Source of the DNA: Berberis thunbergii
Lineage: Eukaryota; Streptophyta; Magnoliopsida; Ranunculales; Berberidaceae
DNA: 64,000 nucleotides
NCBI GenBank assembly: GCA_003290165.1
Contig: QNQO01000553.1
Span: 248,001 to 312,000 of the forward strand
Reading direction: 5' to 3'
In this document: positions 45,209 to 56,487 of the stretch, in pieces
Position numbering within the stretch: position 1 is the first letter of the stretch
Layout of the letters: each line of letters begins with the position of its first letter
Notes under the pieces: generated by a model
Database searches by the model: none
What the model saw: only the letters and a program-made list of their open reading frames with translations
What the model was told of the DNA's origin: nothing
Made by a program: the position numbers and the translations under genes

Positions 45209-46234
45209 TCTGTAGAGTCATAGCTTTTAAATCCATGTTGTTTTTGTGCGCCTTTTAACAATACCAACTTTCTTCTATCATTTTCTCTGAAACTTGACCA
45301 TCAGGATATTAGAAAGTGAATCGATGCATCAAGGTCCTAATGGAAGGCACTCATCTAAGCTTAATGTAAAGTTTATCGCATTGGTTGGTAGCTAACTTGT
45401 AGTAATGGCTTTTGTTTAAAATTTATTAGGGACATGCCAAACCTTTCTTTCTAGTTGGTCTTCATATTATGGGTGTTGTGAATGTTCTGCTATATGAAAC
45501 TCGAATGTTGTAAGTTGCAAACTAGAATTGAAGTGTTTGGATTTCCGGTCTGCAGCTACTCATTCAACTCCAAGGCTGAAATGCTTTTCTAGTTTGATAT
45601 AAAGTGGTAGTATAATGATTTCATTCACTCTCTTAGGCAGTAGGGCTGCTATCAGGTATCTATACCCACATTGTAAAGCTGTTACAGCTATTATATTATC
45701 AGTTTGTCACAACCATCATGCAGAAGGATGAGGTCGTCTACAAGTCGTATAAGCTGAATGGTGATAGATCTGCAATCTTCTCTCGACCAGCAACTGAGTT
45801 TTACCTTTGGCACCTTCAGACAATAGTCTTTGAGATTGCTTCAATATGTTCTTGACCTGAAAAGCGAAATGGGATGGGACTGACGTCTTTAGTCGATAGA
45901 TAACGTGCTTGCAGTATGATCCGAGATGGATCAAGCTTTTGGTGTCATTGACGAGGGGATTTAATTTAGGTTAATTTCATAGTTTTGGTGCATTTGCATT
46001 GTTTAGTAACACCTTGTAGTTTGGAAGCTATGATGCATCTTTATATTTGTATATTTTAAAATATATAACTTCTGTTATTAAATTTTTTTCAACTTTTCAG
46101 GTGCATATATATGATCTGAGCTTTCCACTTGTTCATTGGATTAACGATTTATGAGAAACGAATTTTCAAACTTGAACTACTTGTACTGAAATTTGGACTG
46201 TTGCCATATGTTTGGAAAGCTTTATTTGTGGTTC
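45209..46234. other. 3' flank of the Ser/Pro-rich gene
   Basis: The first few hundred bases are probably 3'UTR. No second gene is apparent; ATG frames up to 72 codons on either strand lack any recognisable domain. Confidence 0.45.
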
Positions 46235-46392
46235 GAAAATTCTTTGTTGCACCGGGGGTTAGCCTGGTGTTTTGCCTGGTGCTAACCCCGTACCATCCAT
46301 TTTGCTTCGAGATGAGTGTAGCACCTATCGCGAGGCCAAATGAATGGTGGGGGTAGCACCAGGCTAACCCCCAGTGCGCTGTAGCAGTGCTC
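46235..46392. mobile_element. GC-rich foldback element
   Basis: gcaccgggggttagcctggtg on the left pairs with the complement of the right arm, gcactgggggttagcctggtg, and the pairing goes on through gctaaccccgtaccatccatt / aatggtgggggtagc. It is about 158 bp and nearly all hairpin. Ends and size recall the Mutator-like foldback family, but no 9-bp duplication was found. Confidence 0.6.
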
Positions 46393-46476
46393 TACATATT
46401 GTCTAGTTTCTAGATCATCTTTTGGTGTTCAATTTAGATAATTGGTTGAAATAGAATTTGAATTCTTGTAACAGGT

Positions 46477-46580
46477 ACAAGGTTTACCAAATACTAAACA
46501 GTTCAGGGTGGAAGTAAACTATGTCTCAATAGCCCAAAGCGACTATGTCACCATACCATCTAGTATTTGGTAAACCTTGT
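46477..46580. repeat. Perfect 20-bp inverted repeat with a 64-base loop
   Basis: acaaggtttaccaaatacta (46477-46496) and its exact complement tagtatttggtaaaccttgt (46561-46580). The size is that of a small MITE or a plant microRNA-precursor-like hairpin. Pairing does not clearly extend beyond the 20 bp. Confidence 0.75.
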
Positions 46581-47039
46581 CATTTACCTATTGAGCCCAA
46601 CTACAAAATGGGGAATCAAACGCCTTAACTTGACATCAATAAAACTGGTGAATATAGAAAGTTGCAAGTTGCAAATGAATGAACTCGATGAGCTAGAAAT
46701 GATGCATATGATCCAAGGATTGTGATTTCGTTTTTTGAGGGAATTTCGGTAAATTGATTTTTAAGAAATATTTCGTGAAATATTTCATTGTGTATAGAAA
46801 AAATGTAAAAAATTCTATTATAATTTTGGAGTTATCAATATAAGTTAAACATTTTAAACTCTTACAAATTACATAAAGAGTGCCACGAGACTCATAATGT
46901 TATACAAACTACATATTGCATAAGAATCACTTATATAACCAGATTTTAATATTAAACTAAAATTATAACGGGTTAAAATGTACTGACATTGAGATTGACC
47001 TAATAAAAAATAAATAAAAATTTTGATTTCGAAAGAAAT

Positions 47040-47330
47040 TTCGATAACTAAAAAAAGAGAAATATTCAGGTATGATAGCTTACTATGTGGCTGCATAAAG
47101 GACGAAACGAAGAACCTAGGAAAGTGCTTGCCTACTATGTGTCCTGTACTGGGAGAGTCTATGTTTGCCTTGTATTCCCTAACTACAAAAGGAGAGAGAG
47201 CATCCAGATCTTTTAGGCAGATGCTGATAGCGAATAGCTGCTTGAACGAAAGGGAGTCTGGGCTGATGAAAGCACGCGGGAGGGAAAACACTGTTGAAAG
47301 CGAGGCCAGTCTGGATCTTGTTTGACTGTT
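47040..47330 (+). other. Possible organelle-derived insert
   Basis: Composition changes here to a more GC-balanced sequence, open in one frame for 100 codons on the plus strand and also open on the minus strand. Words such as gaacgaaagggagtctgg and atgaaagcacgcgggaggg have the flavour of plant mitochondrial DNA. I cannot name a mitochondrial gene in it, and no protein family was recognised. Confidence 0.25.
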
Positions 47331-47399
47331 GTTTGGGAGGTTTGGGGGTTCGGATAGGCGCTCATCAGTATGATTCTTTTTATTATTATTAAATAGCAA

Positions 47400-48182
47400 G
47401 CTACCTTTCCTTTAACACTAGACTTATATAATTGGATATTTTCAAAGGTGGAGTTAAGGGTGGTCTACGATTAGACGGTGCTTCGGTTTCTGTTAGCATG
47501 TAATCAGATATGTGTAAAACAAATCCATCCTGGTAAGTGCAGGAGAGATCTATCTAAGAGATTCAAAGAGAAAATGAAAAGAATCTATGATAGTTAAATC
47601 ATATGAAAAGAGTTTCACCTCGGTCAAAAATTTCTTTTGTACAAAATATCTCTCTCCCCCTATCTCAGTCTTAAAAACCACTAACAAAACTCATCAACTA
47701 AAAACCCATCGACCATCACTTATCAAATCACAGAAAATGCCTCAAATCCTCGAAATACCATTTGATTTTCGTATTCGTTGGTCCCTCGGAATCAAAATTT
47801 TTCATGTTTAGAAAAATCCTATGAATAAATATACAACTAGACCTTGATATACGAATTCATCTTGAGAAAATACTTTTAAAAAACTATATTTTTCATCAAA
47901 ACATGTAAGAGGGCTTGGGTTGCTTGTGGCTGGTGGCGCTGGGGGAAAGGAAAATAAATCAAACAGAGATAAGGAGGTGGGGGTGGTTGTTGTCTCGTAG
48001 TAAACAAAAAGAGGGAGCAGAAGATAGCAAAGGTCAGGGCGGGTCATTGGTGTCGCAGAAAACAAATGGGGGTTGCATCGTCAAAGTCGTAGGTGTGAAC
48101 AAATCGCAAATAATACAAAAATATTTCAAACGTCAGAGGGGGCAAGTGCCCCCACTTGACCCCATGTAGATCCGTGCCTGGA
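47400..48182. other. Non-coding stretch ending in a transposon-end-like motif
   Basis: The stretch is AT-rich, then holds a gggg/cccc block at 48130-48182 (gggggcaagtgcccccac, then gatccgtgcctg). This resembles the right ends of hAT-type elements such as the one at 2673. A partner end was not found with confidence. Confidence 0.35.
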
Positions 48183-48514
48183 CTACAATAGAACCTTCGA
48201 TGCTCAAAGTTTGGTTTAGAAGAGCCAATATGGCTTCGTAAAGTGGGTGCTTATATTTGTTTACCCAGGTGTTCAACTTAGAGATTTGGATACAATGAAA
48301 TAATAAATTGTTAGAAGAAAAATGATCGAGCCAGGTTACTTTATACTTAAAGTGAGATACCGGCTGAAATTGGCTATGAATATTTTCAAGCTAAAGAAAG
48401 TGAATCGCAGATTTGATGTTGTTCGTAAACTAGGACTCGAGGTTACTATGATTCATTATAAACCACGTCTAGTGCTTTGTTGGATGTATCCACCCGTTGG
48501 GTGGCACCATTGTA

Positions 48515-49375
48515 GCCAAGGTGACCGCCTAGACGCGCCTCAAGGCGTTTTTATAAGAATTCGCCTCAATGTGAGGCAGTGCGATGTGGTGAAATAAGGC
48601 ATCCACATCAGTCCGCCTAGAGCCTCGGGCATTTACATGGTTATTCTTTTATATTTAACTTTACATATTCACAAGTCATATTTTTTTTTTTACATATTAT
48701 AAGTAAAATTTTACATTACTAGACGATAAATATATAAATCTAGGGTCTGAGACTTTAAATCACAAGAGGTTGCAACCGTCAAGAGGTTGTAGGAGGAAAT
48801 AAATTCACAGGATGAATAAGTATATCCCAATGATACCGTGGGGTCAATATGCACAACCTGCTGTAGTTGGTGAATGATCATCACAATCACATAGAAGTTT
48901 TAGAAATAGTACAACTCCAAGTAACTTAATCAACAAGAGGTTCTACTACACCTACATCTACACCATTGCGATTATTGGATTTACAGGAAAACATGGTTGA
49001 TTTTGAAAATGATGAAATTATGATGATCAAAAATTGAATTATGAAGAGGAGGTTGAGTGAAAATATGATAAATGAGAAGTTGGTGAACTAGTTTACATCG
49101 TGCTTTGATTTTTTTTTTTATTTCTCTCTTTATAAATTTTTTTTTTTTCAAGTTACTTGACACTTATATTGTGCTATGTTTCCATCTCGATTCTAGGTAG
49201 TTATGTGATTTTTTGTACATATTTGTTTACATATGTATCGATATGATGTTGCATACTACTATGATGCACTTATTATAAAATAAGTCTACAAAATTTTGTA
49301 AGACTCCCTCGCTTCACTAAGGCGTGTGCATAGTGTTGCGCCTCACACCTCGGGCGTTTTCAGGCCCATGTGTAT
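48515..49375. mobile_element. hAT-like transposon relic with GCCT/AGGC ends
   Basis: The left part carries accgcctagacgcgcctcaa and ggcgtttttataag; the right part carries aaggcgtgtgcatagtgttg and cgcctcacacctcgggcg, roughly inverted. Between them (48880-49090) broken frames read SHRSFRNSTTPSNLINKR and, after a shift, LRLLDLQENMVDFENDEI, a type of sequence often met in plant hAT relics. Ends and target duplication could not be fixed. Confidence 0.4.
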
Positions 49376-49384
49376 CACCTCCGC

Positions 49385-49890
49385 TTCAATTACAATGGGT
49401 GGTACGCTCTTAACATTGATGGTTCTTCCAAGGTTAATTTTGCGGCAGAAGGTATGATCATTCAAAACAGTTATGGATATTGTGTTCTTGCCAAGAGGCA
49501 TTTTTTGATAAGGGATCCCTAATAACTGAGTTGAATCGTAACAATCGTTTGCATTGTTAGAAGGTTTGCACTTGTGGGCAGCAACAGGTGTTGAAAAATG
49601 CATCATTCAAACAAACTCCTTGCTGGTTCGGGCATGGTTTAAAAGGGTTCTTAAAATCTTTTGGGAGTTAGAAAACATCTGGAAGGAAGCTCAAGAACTA
49701 AGCTCCGAGTTGGAATCACTTTCTATCATGTTTATCATGAAGGGAATGCGGTTGCAGATGAGTTGGCTAGCTTGGCTTAGATTGCAAAGGTTACCTCAAA
49801 ATTTGTGGGTGCATATCTTCCTAAGCGATCCTAGGCGTTGGGTAAGTTGGACAAGGATCATACAACCTCCTTGAGGATACCATTAGTTTG
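49385..49890 (+). pseudogene. LINE RNase H-domain (RVT_3-type) relic
   Basis: Pieces in shifting frames follow the order of plant LINE-encoded RNase H domains: WYALNIDGSSKVNF near 49400; EGLHLWAATGVEKCIIQTNS and LLVRAWFKRVL around 49555-49650; NIWKEAQELSSELESLSIMF around 49670; then ADELASLA-like sequence near 49760. Several frameshifts and stops make it dead. A 3' tail with ccttgtagttttagtcc and an A-rich end near 50010 may be the LINE terminus. Confidence 0.55.
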
Positions 49891-50796
49891 ATGAGTTGTT
49901 TAGCAAATTTTTGTAATGGTTTATCCAGGGTAAAGTGGATGTCTCCCCTTGTAGTTTTAGTCCTTTTTTTACACAGTTAACGAAGGTTTGGCATAGTTGC
50001 TCCTCCCTATTGAATGTTTACTAAAAAAAAGTAAAGTAAATGAAAAATGAAGGACACTGATAATGGTAGACCCCATTTGGGTTAAGGCGAACCCCGATGA
50101 TTAGCTTATTTTATCATACCTCCTTGTTATGAACACTAAATTAGAAAATGTCTCTCTAGTCGTCACGATTAGGCTAATCGTAAGTCTTCTAAACTTTGAT
50201 TCCCCAAGATCGTGAAAATAACAAAATCCATAGTTTAACGACCGTATGGATGCAAGACATTTTTGAGACACTTGTTACTAGTTTACACAGGCGGTTCAAA
50301 CGGGGAAATTTTGATATTGACGGTTAGGCTAATTATGAGAAGGTAATTGTAATTGACCAGCAATTAGAGAAGATAACCCTAAAATAACCAAGATTGCGAG
50401 GAGGTATGATTATATAAGTCTAAAGTCAGCGCTTGCTTTAAACTAAATGAGGTCTGTCATTAACATCCTCCTAAATTAATAACTCAGTTAAATAATATGT
50501 TTGTCAGTCCCGACTTGGGGATAACGTGTTAAATTAATAATTATCTAAATTTATAAATGATACCGGTCCTATGTAGTATATAAACTAGTAATTTTCTAAT
50601 ACATAGTAATAATGATTCAACTATGCTGTGTTCCTAAAATATGATTTAATCAATTGTTTTTTTTTTTGGTCAAATTGATGTAACCATAGATCTCATCCAA
50701 TGTTTCTTAATATAGTAAGAAATTTTGTGATTTTTTCGTGCTGTTTCAATGTCATTATTGCTTTGAGAGCTTCTTTTTCACGAAATCGGCTCTCTT
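49891..50796. other. Spacer, no gene seen
   Basis: AT-rich sequence after the LINE relic. No ORF, RNA gene or element ends were recognised apart from the LINE tail at its start. Confidence 0.4.
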
Positions 50797-50957
50797 GATT
50801 TTCTTAAGGGAGGGAGGGAGCGAGGGATGGGTGGTAACCACCCATCCGCCTCGAGATAAGCGCATCAGATTAGAGATGCGCAATGGCGCTTATCTCGGAG
50901 CGGATGAGTGGCTACCACCCCATCCCTCGCTCCCTCCCTCGACCCCTAGAATTTTTC
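50797..50957. mobile_element. GC-rich foldback MITE at the promoter of the RRM-CCCH gene
   Basis: Left arm gggagggagggagcgaggga with gtggtaaccaccc; the right arm is the complement (tccctcgctccctccctcga, ggctaccaccc). The inner arms cgagataagcgc and gcgcttatctcg also pair. Nearly all of its 160 bp forms a hairpin. The complement of its right end reads gaaaaattctaggggtcgag, like the gagtgattctacatgg end of the 27228 element. The target duplication is unclear. Confidence 0.65.
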
Positions 50958-50977
50958 TTTTCTTAATAATGGAAAAC

Positions 50978-50986
50978 TATATAAGA
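50978..50986 (+). promoter_or_regulatory. Probable TATA box of the RRM-CCCH gene
   Basis: ctatataag lies about 260 bp before the ATG and about 20 bp after the end of the foldback element. A CT-rich leader (51075-51200, with ctctctctc runs) follows at a fitting distance. No transcript data were available. Confidence 0.45.
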
Positions 50987-51244
50987 ATTTTCTTATTTGA
51001 GTTTTATAACCCCAATGCATTCGTACAGAACTAAGAAAAAAACAAGAACATTATATTAAAAAAATCGAGCTGAGCCCTCATCCTCTCTCTCAGTCGATTC
51101 ATTTCCGTCTCACTCCCTTTCGCGCCTGTCTCTCTATGTTCATTTTCCTCTAAAATCCCCAACACAAACCCTAATTTCTCTCTCTCTACACCGCCACATA
51201 TTACTCTCTTGATTTCTAGGGTTTAAGGAATATTAAAATCAACA

Positions 51245-54200
51245 ATGAATCCACTTACTTTGGTGAAACGGATTCAGAAGATCAATTCGAGAGAAGCGGC
51301 GTTAGGGATCTCTGAAGCTGCTTCGTGGCATGCCAAGTACAAGGAGTCTGCTTATGTGTTCGTTGGTGGCATTCCATACGATCTCACTGAAGGAGATCTC
51401 CTCGCAATTTTTGCTCAGTAACTACTTCAACCCCATCTAATTAATCTTTTTTTGGGTGAACTATGATCCCCCTAATTGCTCTTCATTTAGTTTGCTAGGG
51501 TAAGGTATCTCAATTACCAATGTGACCCAATTTGTGAAAGTAGAAATTGAGGGTTGCTCTGCATTAGTTCAACTGTTAAACCCAGTTTTTGTTCATAAGA
51601 GAAGATTTAGTGAGTTTCAACAAAAACAGCATAGACAAACAACAAGATATTAATGACAAAAATCACCCAATTCCACAATATCCTAGTTACTAGTGATGGA
51701 CCCAGAATTTTAGTCAGGGGAGCGAAATGGCAGATAATTACTAGTTGATAATAGTAGTTATCATGGGCAGAGTCAAATTTTTTTCCTACCCTAGCTAATA
51801 ATTAATAAAAAAAATTCAACAATCAAAAGTACGTTACATATATCAAATTGAATTCAGTATAGCCCAATTTAAAGCCAAAATAAGGATACAACATCGATAA
51901 CCTTGGCAAAGGTAAACATGTAATAACTAAAATAGATAACTAAAACCACAAAATAATTAAGATAAGTATGTAAAGCTATGACCCTCAAATTTTGTATGAG
52001 TTCGGTAATGGTATATATTTTCATTGAATTTTATAGTTATTATTTTATATTTTAATTTCATATATATTTTTAGTTGAAGGTTTTATACCTCTTATATATA
52101 TATAAAATGTTTGCAATTACATATAAAATTGCATTGATAATAAAAAAATTAGGGGCATGTTACAGTGACAAAAATAGTAATTGTTAAATAGCCATAAAGA
52201 AATCATACGCTCCAAGTGAACAAAAGTTTTTATTAAACTAAACAATTTTTTTGATTACTAATAAAATTGCATTAAAAATAAAAAAATTAGGGGCGAATAA
52301 CAATGACAGAGAATAGTAATTGTCAATAGACATAAAAATGTATAGAGAATAATAATTGTCAATAGCCATAAAGAAATCTTACGCTCCAAGAGGATTGAAC
52401 TTGGGTCGTTTAGTAAAAATAATCAACTGCACAAACAAAGGCATGTAGAAATAATTGAATGAACAATTTTCATATTGTATTATACATTATATACTTGATA
52501 TATATATAATTTTTTTTTTGTGAGGATATGTTTATACTAAAAATGTTTTCAAAGTTAGGGGGTGGGGGGGGAAGGAGCTGCCCCCAAGTCCCTTAGTAGG
52601 TCTGTCACTGCCAGTTACTACTAAATTTCTCGAAGGGAGGATCCCCTTAAGAGCATCATGAGCTGAACTCCAATGCAACAAAATATCCTAGTTGGTGTGC
52701 TCCCTAAAATACCTTGCATAGAACAAATGAAGTCATACAATTTTTGATGAATCACATGCAAGAAACCCTGAAGCAATTCAACAAACGGCACCAAATGGAA
52801 GAGCACTGTTATAATGGAGAAAAAGAAAATGGACAAACACCATCAGAATGGAGAAAAAATGATCTGTTGATTTTGAATCTTCCCATGTACACAACACATC
52901 TAACATCCTATAAAAGAATTGAATTTATAGAACATACCTGATCAAAATCCACACCTGTCATACCCAAGCCCTCCATTGTATGCACCCAGTTCTTTATGAA
53001 CTCCCAAATAAAAGACCACACTTTATTTAGGGGAGGGCCAGCTATAGTGGAAATTTACGTGAGCTATGAACATAACAATATTTTCAAGATTGAATAAAAG
53101 ATTACAAAACTAAAGGGTTGTAATTCTATTTATAAGATTTGTAGGGACTGTTACTAAGCAATCACAGATTCACAGATGATATCAAAGGGAATGAAAGGAA
53201 AATGGTGGTAGTTATTGTGGTTGCTGCTGCTCATGGTAAACATCCAGGGAAATGTCAGAAATAAGAGCTAAGGGCCATCAAAAAATGGGCAGTAATAGGA
53301 TAAGTAGATGCATTGGCTTGCATTTCATATTCAAACCAAAATTTTGACAATGATGAGAATTTGCTTGTTCCCTCCCTGTCACTAGCTTACACTCAGAAAG
53401 GATCAAACCCATCCATAGGGCAAGTAGCGGTCATAATTCCTAACCCTAACTAAGTCTATCCAAAAGGTTTAAATCAGTTTTAGTCCCCTAAGTCTATCCA
53501 AAAGGCTTAAATCAGTTTTAGCCGTTTGATATGTTTTGGAGAGTGGGATAGCCCAACTAGTACCTACTGATGCCATAGCACGAAGTGTGGCCTCAGAGCC
53601 TGATTTGGAAATTGTTTTCTGCTTTAACTGATATGTTCAGTATATGTTTGTTTGATTTCGTATTTCTCTATCCTTTACATCCTTTACTTGCATTTTCTTA
53701 TAATATTGCTGTAAACAATCAACTGGTTTTCAGGTACGGGGAGATCGTCGACGTGAATCTTGTTAGAGATAAAGCAACTGGTAAATCCAAAGGATTTTCT
53801 TTTGTTGCATATGAGGATCAGAGAAGTACAAATCTTGCTGTAGGCAAGTCACCACATTTGATTTTCGCATCGTTGGGACTTCATTCCTTTGCCAATGACA
53901 AACAAAATAAAGTTCATGATTTTTCCTTTTTCAAGGCTCTAATGTAATTTTTTTTTGTGATCTATGTTAGCAGATAACTTAAATGGAGCGAGTGTTCTTG
54001 GCAGGATCATAAGGGTTGATCATGTTACTAACTATAAAAAGAAAGAAGAGGAGGATGAAGAGGAAGCACAGAAGAAGAGGGAGGCACGTGGTGTATGCCG
54101 TGCTTTCCAGAGAGGTCAATGTAACCGTGGATCTGCTTGCAAATTTTCACATGATGAGCAAGTAAGATCCTATGCATAATGTCTATTTTGAATTTTTGTG

Positions 54201-55318
54201 ATCTTAGGACCTTTTGTTCTCCGACATTTAACTTTTTTTTTTTCTTCCCTATATCTTACTCTTCATTTTCATTGTCTTTTCATGGACTTTTCCTGTTTAA
54301 AATCAAACATAGCCTGAGCTATTTTGTATTCCAGTTGCTATATAGATATATATTGAGTTAATTTTGTGTGCAATAAAATTGTAGATAATGTAATGTAAGA
54401 CTATATCTACTGGATTATTCAGTAATGTGTTTGGTATCTATCTAACTTTTACCTCTTTATATTTTTGTTTTTTGTTATTTTTTTGTTTTATTGTTAGAAG
54501 ATAACCAGAGTTGCTCATCCAATTTATCATTTTCTGTATCTGAACAAATACAAGAAATATGCTTGCTTTATGGTATCTTGTAAATTAATGGTCGCTGCAT
54601 CCTCTGAATAATTCACTTTATAGTTTATATGTTTCTTTGGCTGCAGTCGCACATCAATAAGTGTTTTGCCTTTCTTTGTATGATATATGTACCTACTTTT
54701 ATATTTGACCTACGGTTATCTAACAATGTACTTACTCATTTGCAGAGATGTGCGAATACCGGTTGGGGTGGCAAAGACAGTGAGCCGAATTGGGAACATG
54801 ATAAGGCCAATATCCCACCAAAACCAATTCGAAAGGAAGACAGTGATTTGAGAAGGGACGAGAGGCCAATAAGGCACAATTCAGAACAACAAACAAACGG
54901 TGATCATGATAAAAGGGAAGAGAGAATCGGAAGACGTGAGTTGGAAACAAATCCAAGAAAGAGTCGCGATAGGAGAGAAAGTGATGTGGAAACAAATCCA
55001 AGAAAGGATCATGATAGGAGAGGAAGCGATGTGGAAACAAATCCAAGAAGGGATCATGATAGGAGAGGAGGTGATATGGAAACAAATCCTAGAAGGGATC
55101 ATGATAGGAGAGGAGTTGATATGGAAACAAATCCTAGAAGGGATCATGATAGGAGAGTAAGGGAGGAGAGATCTAGAAGGCATGATTCAAAACGAAATGA
55201 AAAAGATTATTCTGATAGAAAGGGAGGGGAGAAACGATCAAGGTATGACAGAGATTCCTCTTCTCAGCATCACAGGGAGGAAGATGAAAGGCGTAACAGA
55301 AGATCACACAAGTTATGA
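51245..55318 (+). CDS. RRM plus CCCH zinc-finger spliceosomal protein, RBMX2/Ist3-like, 347 aa, four exons
   Basis: Exons: 51245-51417, 53734-53843, 53974-54161, 54746-55318; 1044 nt in all. The start MNPLTLVKRIQKIN is the conserved head of RBMX2/Ist3. The RRM spans about residues 36-112, with RNP2 YVFVGGIPY and RNP1 KGFSFVAYED, followed by the family signature RVDHVTNYK. The CCCH finger is Cys136, Cys144, Cys150, His154 (C-X7-C-X5-C-X3-H), as in plant RRM-CCCH members of this family. The C-terminal exon is Arg/Asp/Glu-rich with a 15-residue tandem repeat. Orthologues belong to the RES complex of the activated spliceosome and act in the nucleus. Intron 2 (53844-53973) has a GC donor: aatcttgctgtag/gcaagt. 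Intron 1 (2.3 kb) holds a hAT element. The gene looks intact. Confidence 0.92.
51691..52610. mobile_element. Non-autonomous hAT-type element, second copy of the 1688 family, 920 bp
   Basis: Its ends tagtgatggaccc and ggtctgtcactg correspond to CAGGGGCGGACCC and GGTCCGCCCATG of the 1688 copy with a few substitutions. Flanks ctagttac (51683-51690) and ccagttac (52611-52618) match at 7 of 8. The interior shares gttgataatagtagttatca and the ggggg..ctgccccc block near the right end. An internal near-repeat (taatagaa..catac/ttacgctccaag) occurs at 52190-52220 and 52365-52390. It lies in intron 1 of the RRM-CCCH gene. Confidence 0.82.
54944..55168 (+). repeat. In-frame 45-bp coding tandem repeat (five 15-residue units)
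   Basis: Units start at 54944, 54989, 55034, 55079 and 55124, each encoding ETNPRRDHDRRGGDM or a close variant. The first (ETNPRKSRDRRESDV) is the most diverged and the last runs into RVREERSRR. The repeat extends the RD/RE-like tail of the splicing factor. Confidence 0.93.
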
Positions 55319-55531
55319 GTCTTGCAATGGTGACAAAAAAAAGCTTGTATACGCTTCTCCCACAATTAGGACTTCAGGTACTTACTATTTTATCTTGATC
55401 GGTGTTTTTTTTTATTATTTTATTTATTTATTTTTCTGATTTATAAACTGTTTTGACATGTTATCCGCAAGTTAGATTCTTTTGGAAAGTCACATACTGT
55501 AGAAGGGAAATACCCGATTTTGGAAAAAAGT

Positions 55532-56487
55532 CAATGTTCTAAAAAGCGCTAGGCAGTGGGCGGGCGGCGAGCAGGGCCCTAGACGGTTTTAGGTTTTGTA
55601 TTATAACTTTAATAATTTACAAAAGTTAAGCATAATACCTTATCAATTACATCCAATTTTAATGCCAAGATACATATGCAAAATTTATAAAATGAAAAAT
55701 TAACAATCATGAACAAAATTTATTAAAACTCAAATGACTGAAGTTGGTCATGATGGGTACTTTATACAAAGTTGAATTTGTGGACAAATATCCAAACTTA
55801 CTCTTATTTTTCTTCAAAATGCATGAATGACCTCAATCATGTTTGATAAAATCTACATTACTAAAATTGGTACTGGCAGATCCTTTGAGAATTTCATTAA
55901 GTAATCATCATTTGCTACATTCAGACATATACTGAATAAAAAATAATTAAATTCTTTCTTTCCAAAAAAAGGAAAGAAAAATAAAATAAGAACACAATCA
56001 GCCTTATTCAAATTAGTCTCAACATCCTCTTTCGTCGGTCTGAGAACATTATCTCAATTCCTTGATCACATAAATTTTTCATGATGGTAATGTAGAGCCC
56101 CTATGGTGTATCTTATGAGGGAACTTTTGGAGAGGTCAGAGGAGTACCTGTTTGTTGTGACTGGTGTTGGAGAGAGCTCGGAATCGTTGGAAAGAGATTG
56201 ATGGACAAGGAAATGCAGACTCTGGACTGAGCTCGGGGTTGCTGGAGCCTCTCTCTTCTTCTTCCCCTCTTTTTCCTTCTTTTTTCTTTTCTTTTGTTTT
56301 GCAATTGCAAAACCTAGATCTCGATGGGGGTTGGTTATTTGGAACCAGAAAAAAAAAACCCGCCCAGACTGGCTAAACTGCCCATAACCTGCCTAGGCGC
56401 CTACCCGATTTTTCACCCTGCCCAACCATTAATCTAGGAGTTTCTCTAACGCCTAGGCGGTCGTATAGGCTGTTTTTTAGAACACTG
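55532..56487. mobile_element. Non-autonomous hAT-type element of the GCGCTAGGC family, copy A, 956 bp
   Basis: It starts caatgttctaaaaagcgcta and ends ttttttagaacactg, with cctaggcgcctac and gcctaggcggtcg in the right subterminal part. Flanks aaaaaagt and aaaaaaat agree at 7 of 8, though both are A-rich and so weak evidence. Compared with copy B (62090-62707) it has an additional internal block at about 56030-56340, which on the minus strand looks like a leader (a gaagaagaagagagaggct run, then a possible donor acag/gtactcc). It lies about 210 bp after the RRM-CCCH stop. Confidence 0.75.

Noticed and set aside
46869..47399. 176-codon minus-strand frame with hydrophobic stretches
   Set aside because: No family resemblance; it overlaps the possible organelle-derived island and runs into AT-rich sequence, so it is not called as a gene.
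54881..55183. Minus-strand frame with repeated MIPSRICFH-type units, and plus-strand repeats in other frames
   Set aside because: It is a shadow of the 45-bp coding repeat of the RRM-CCCH gene.
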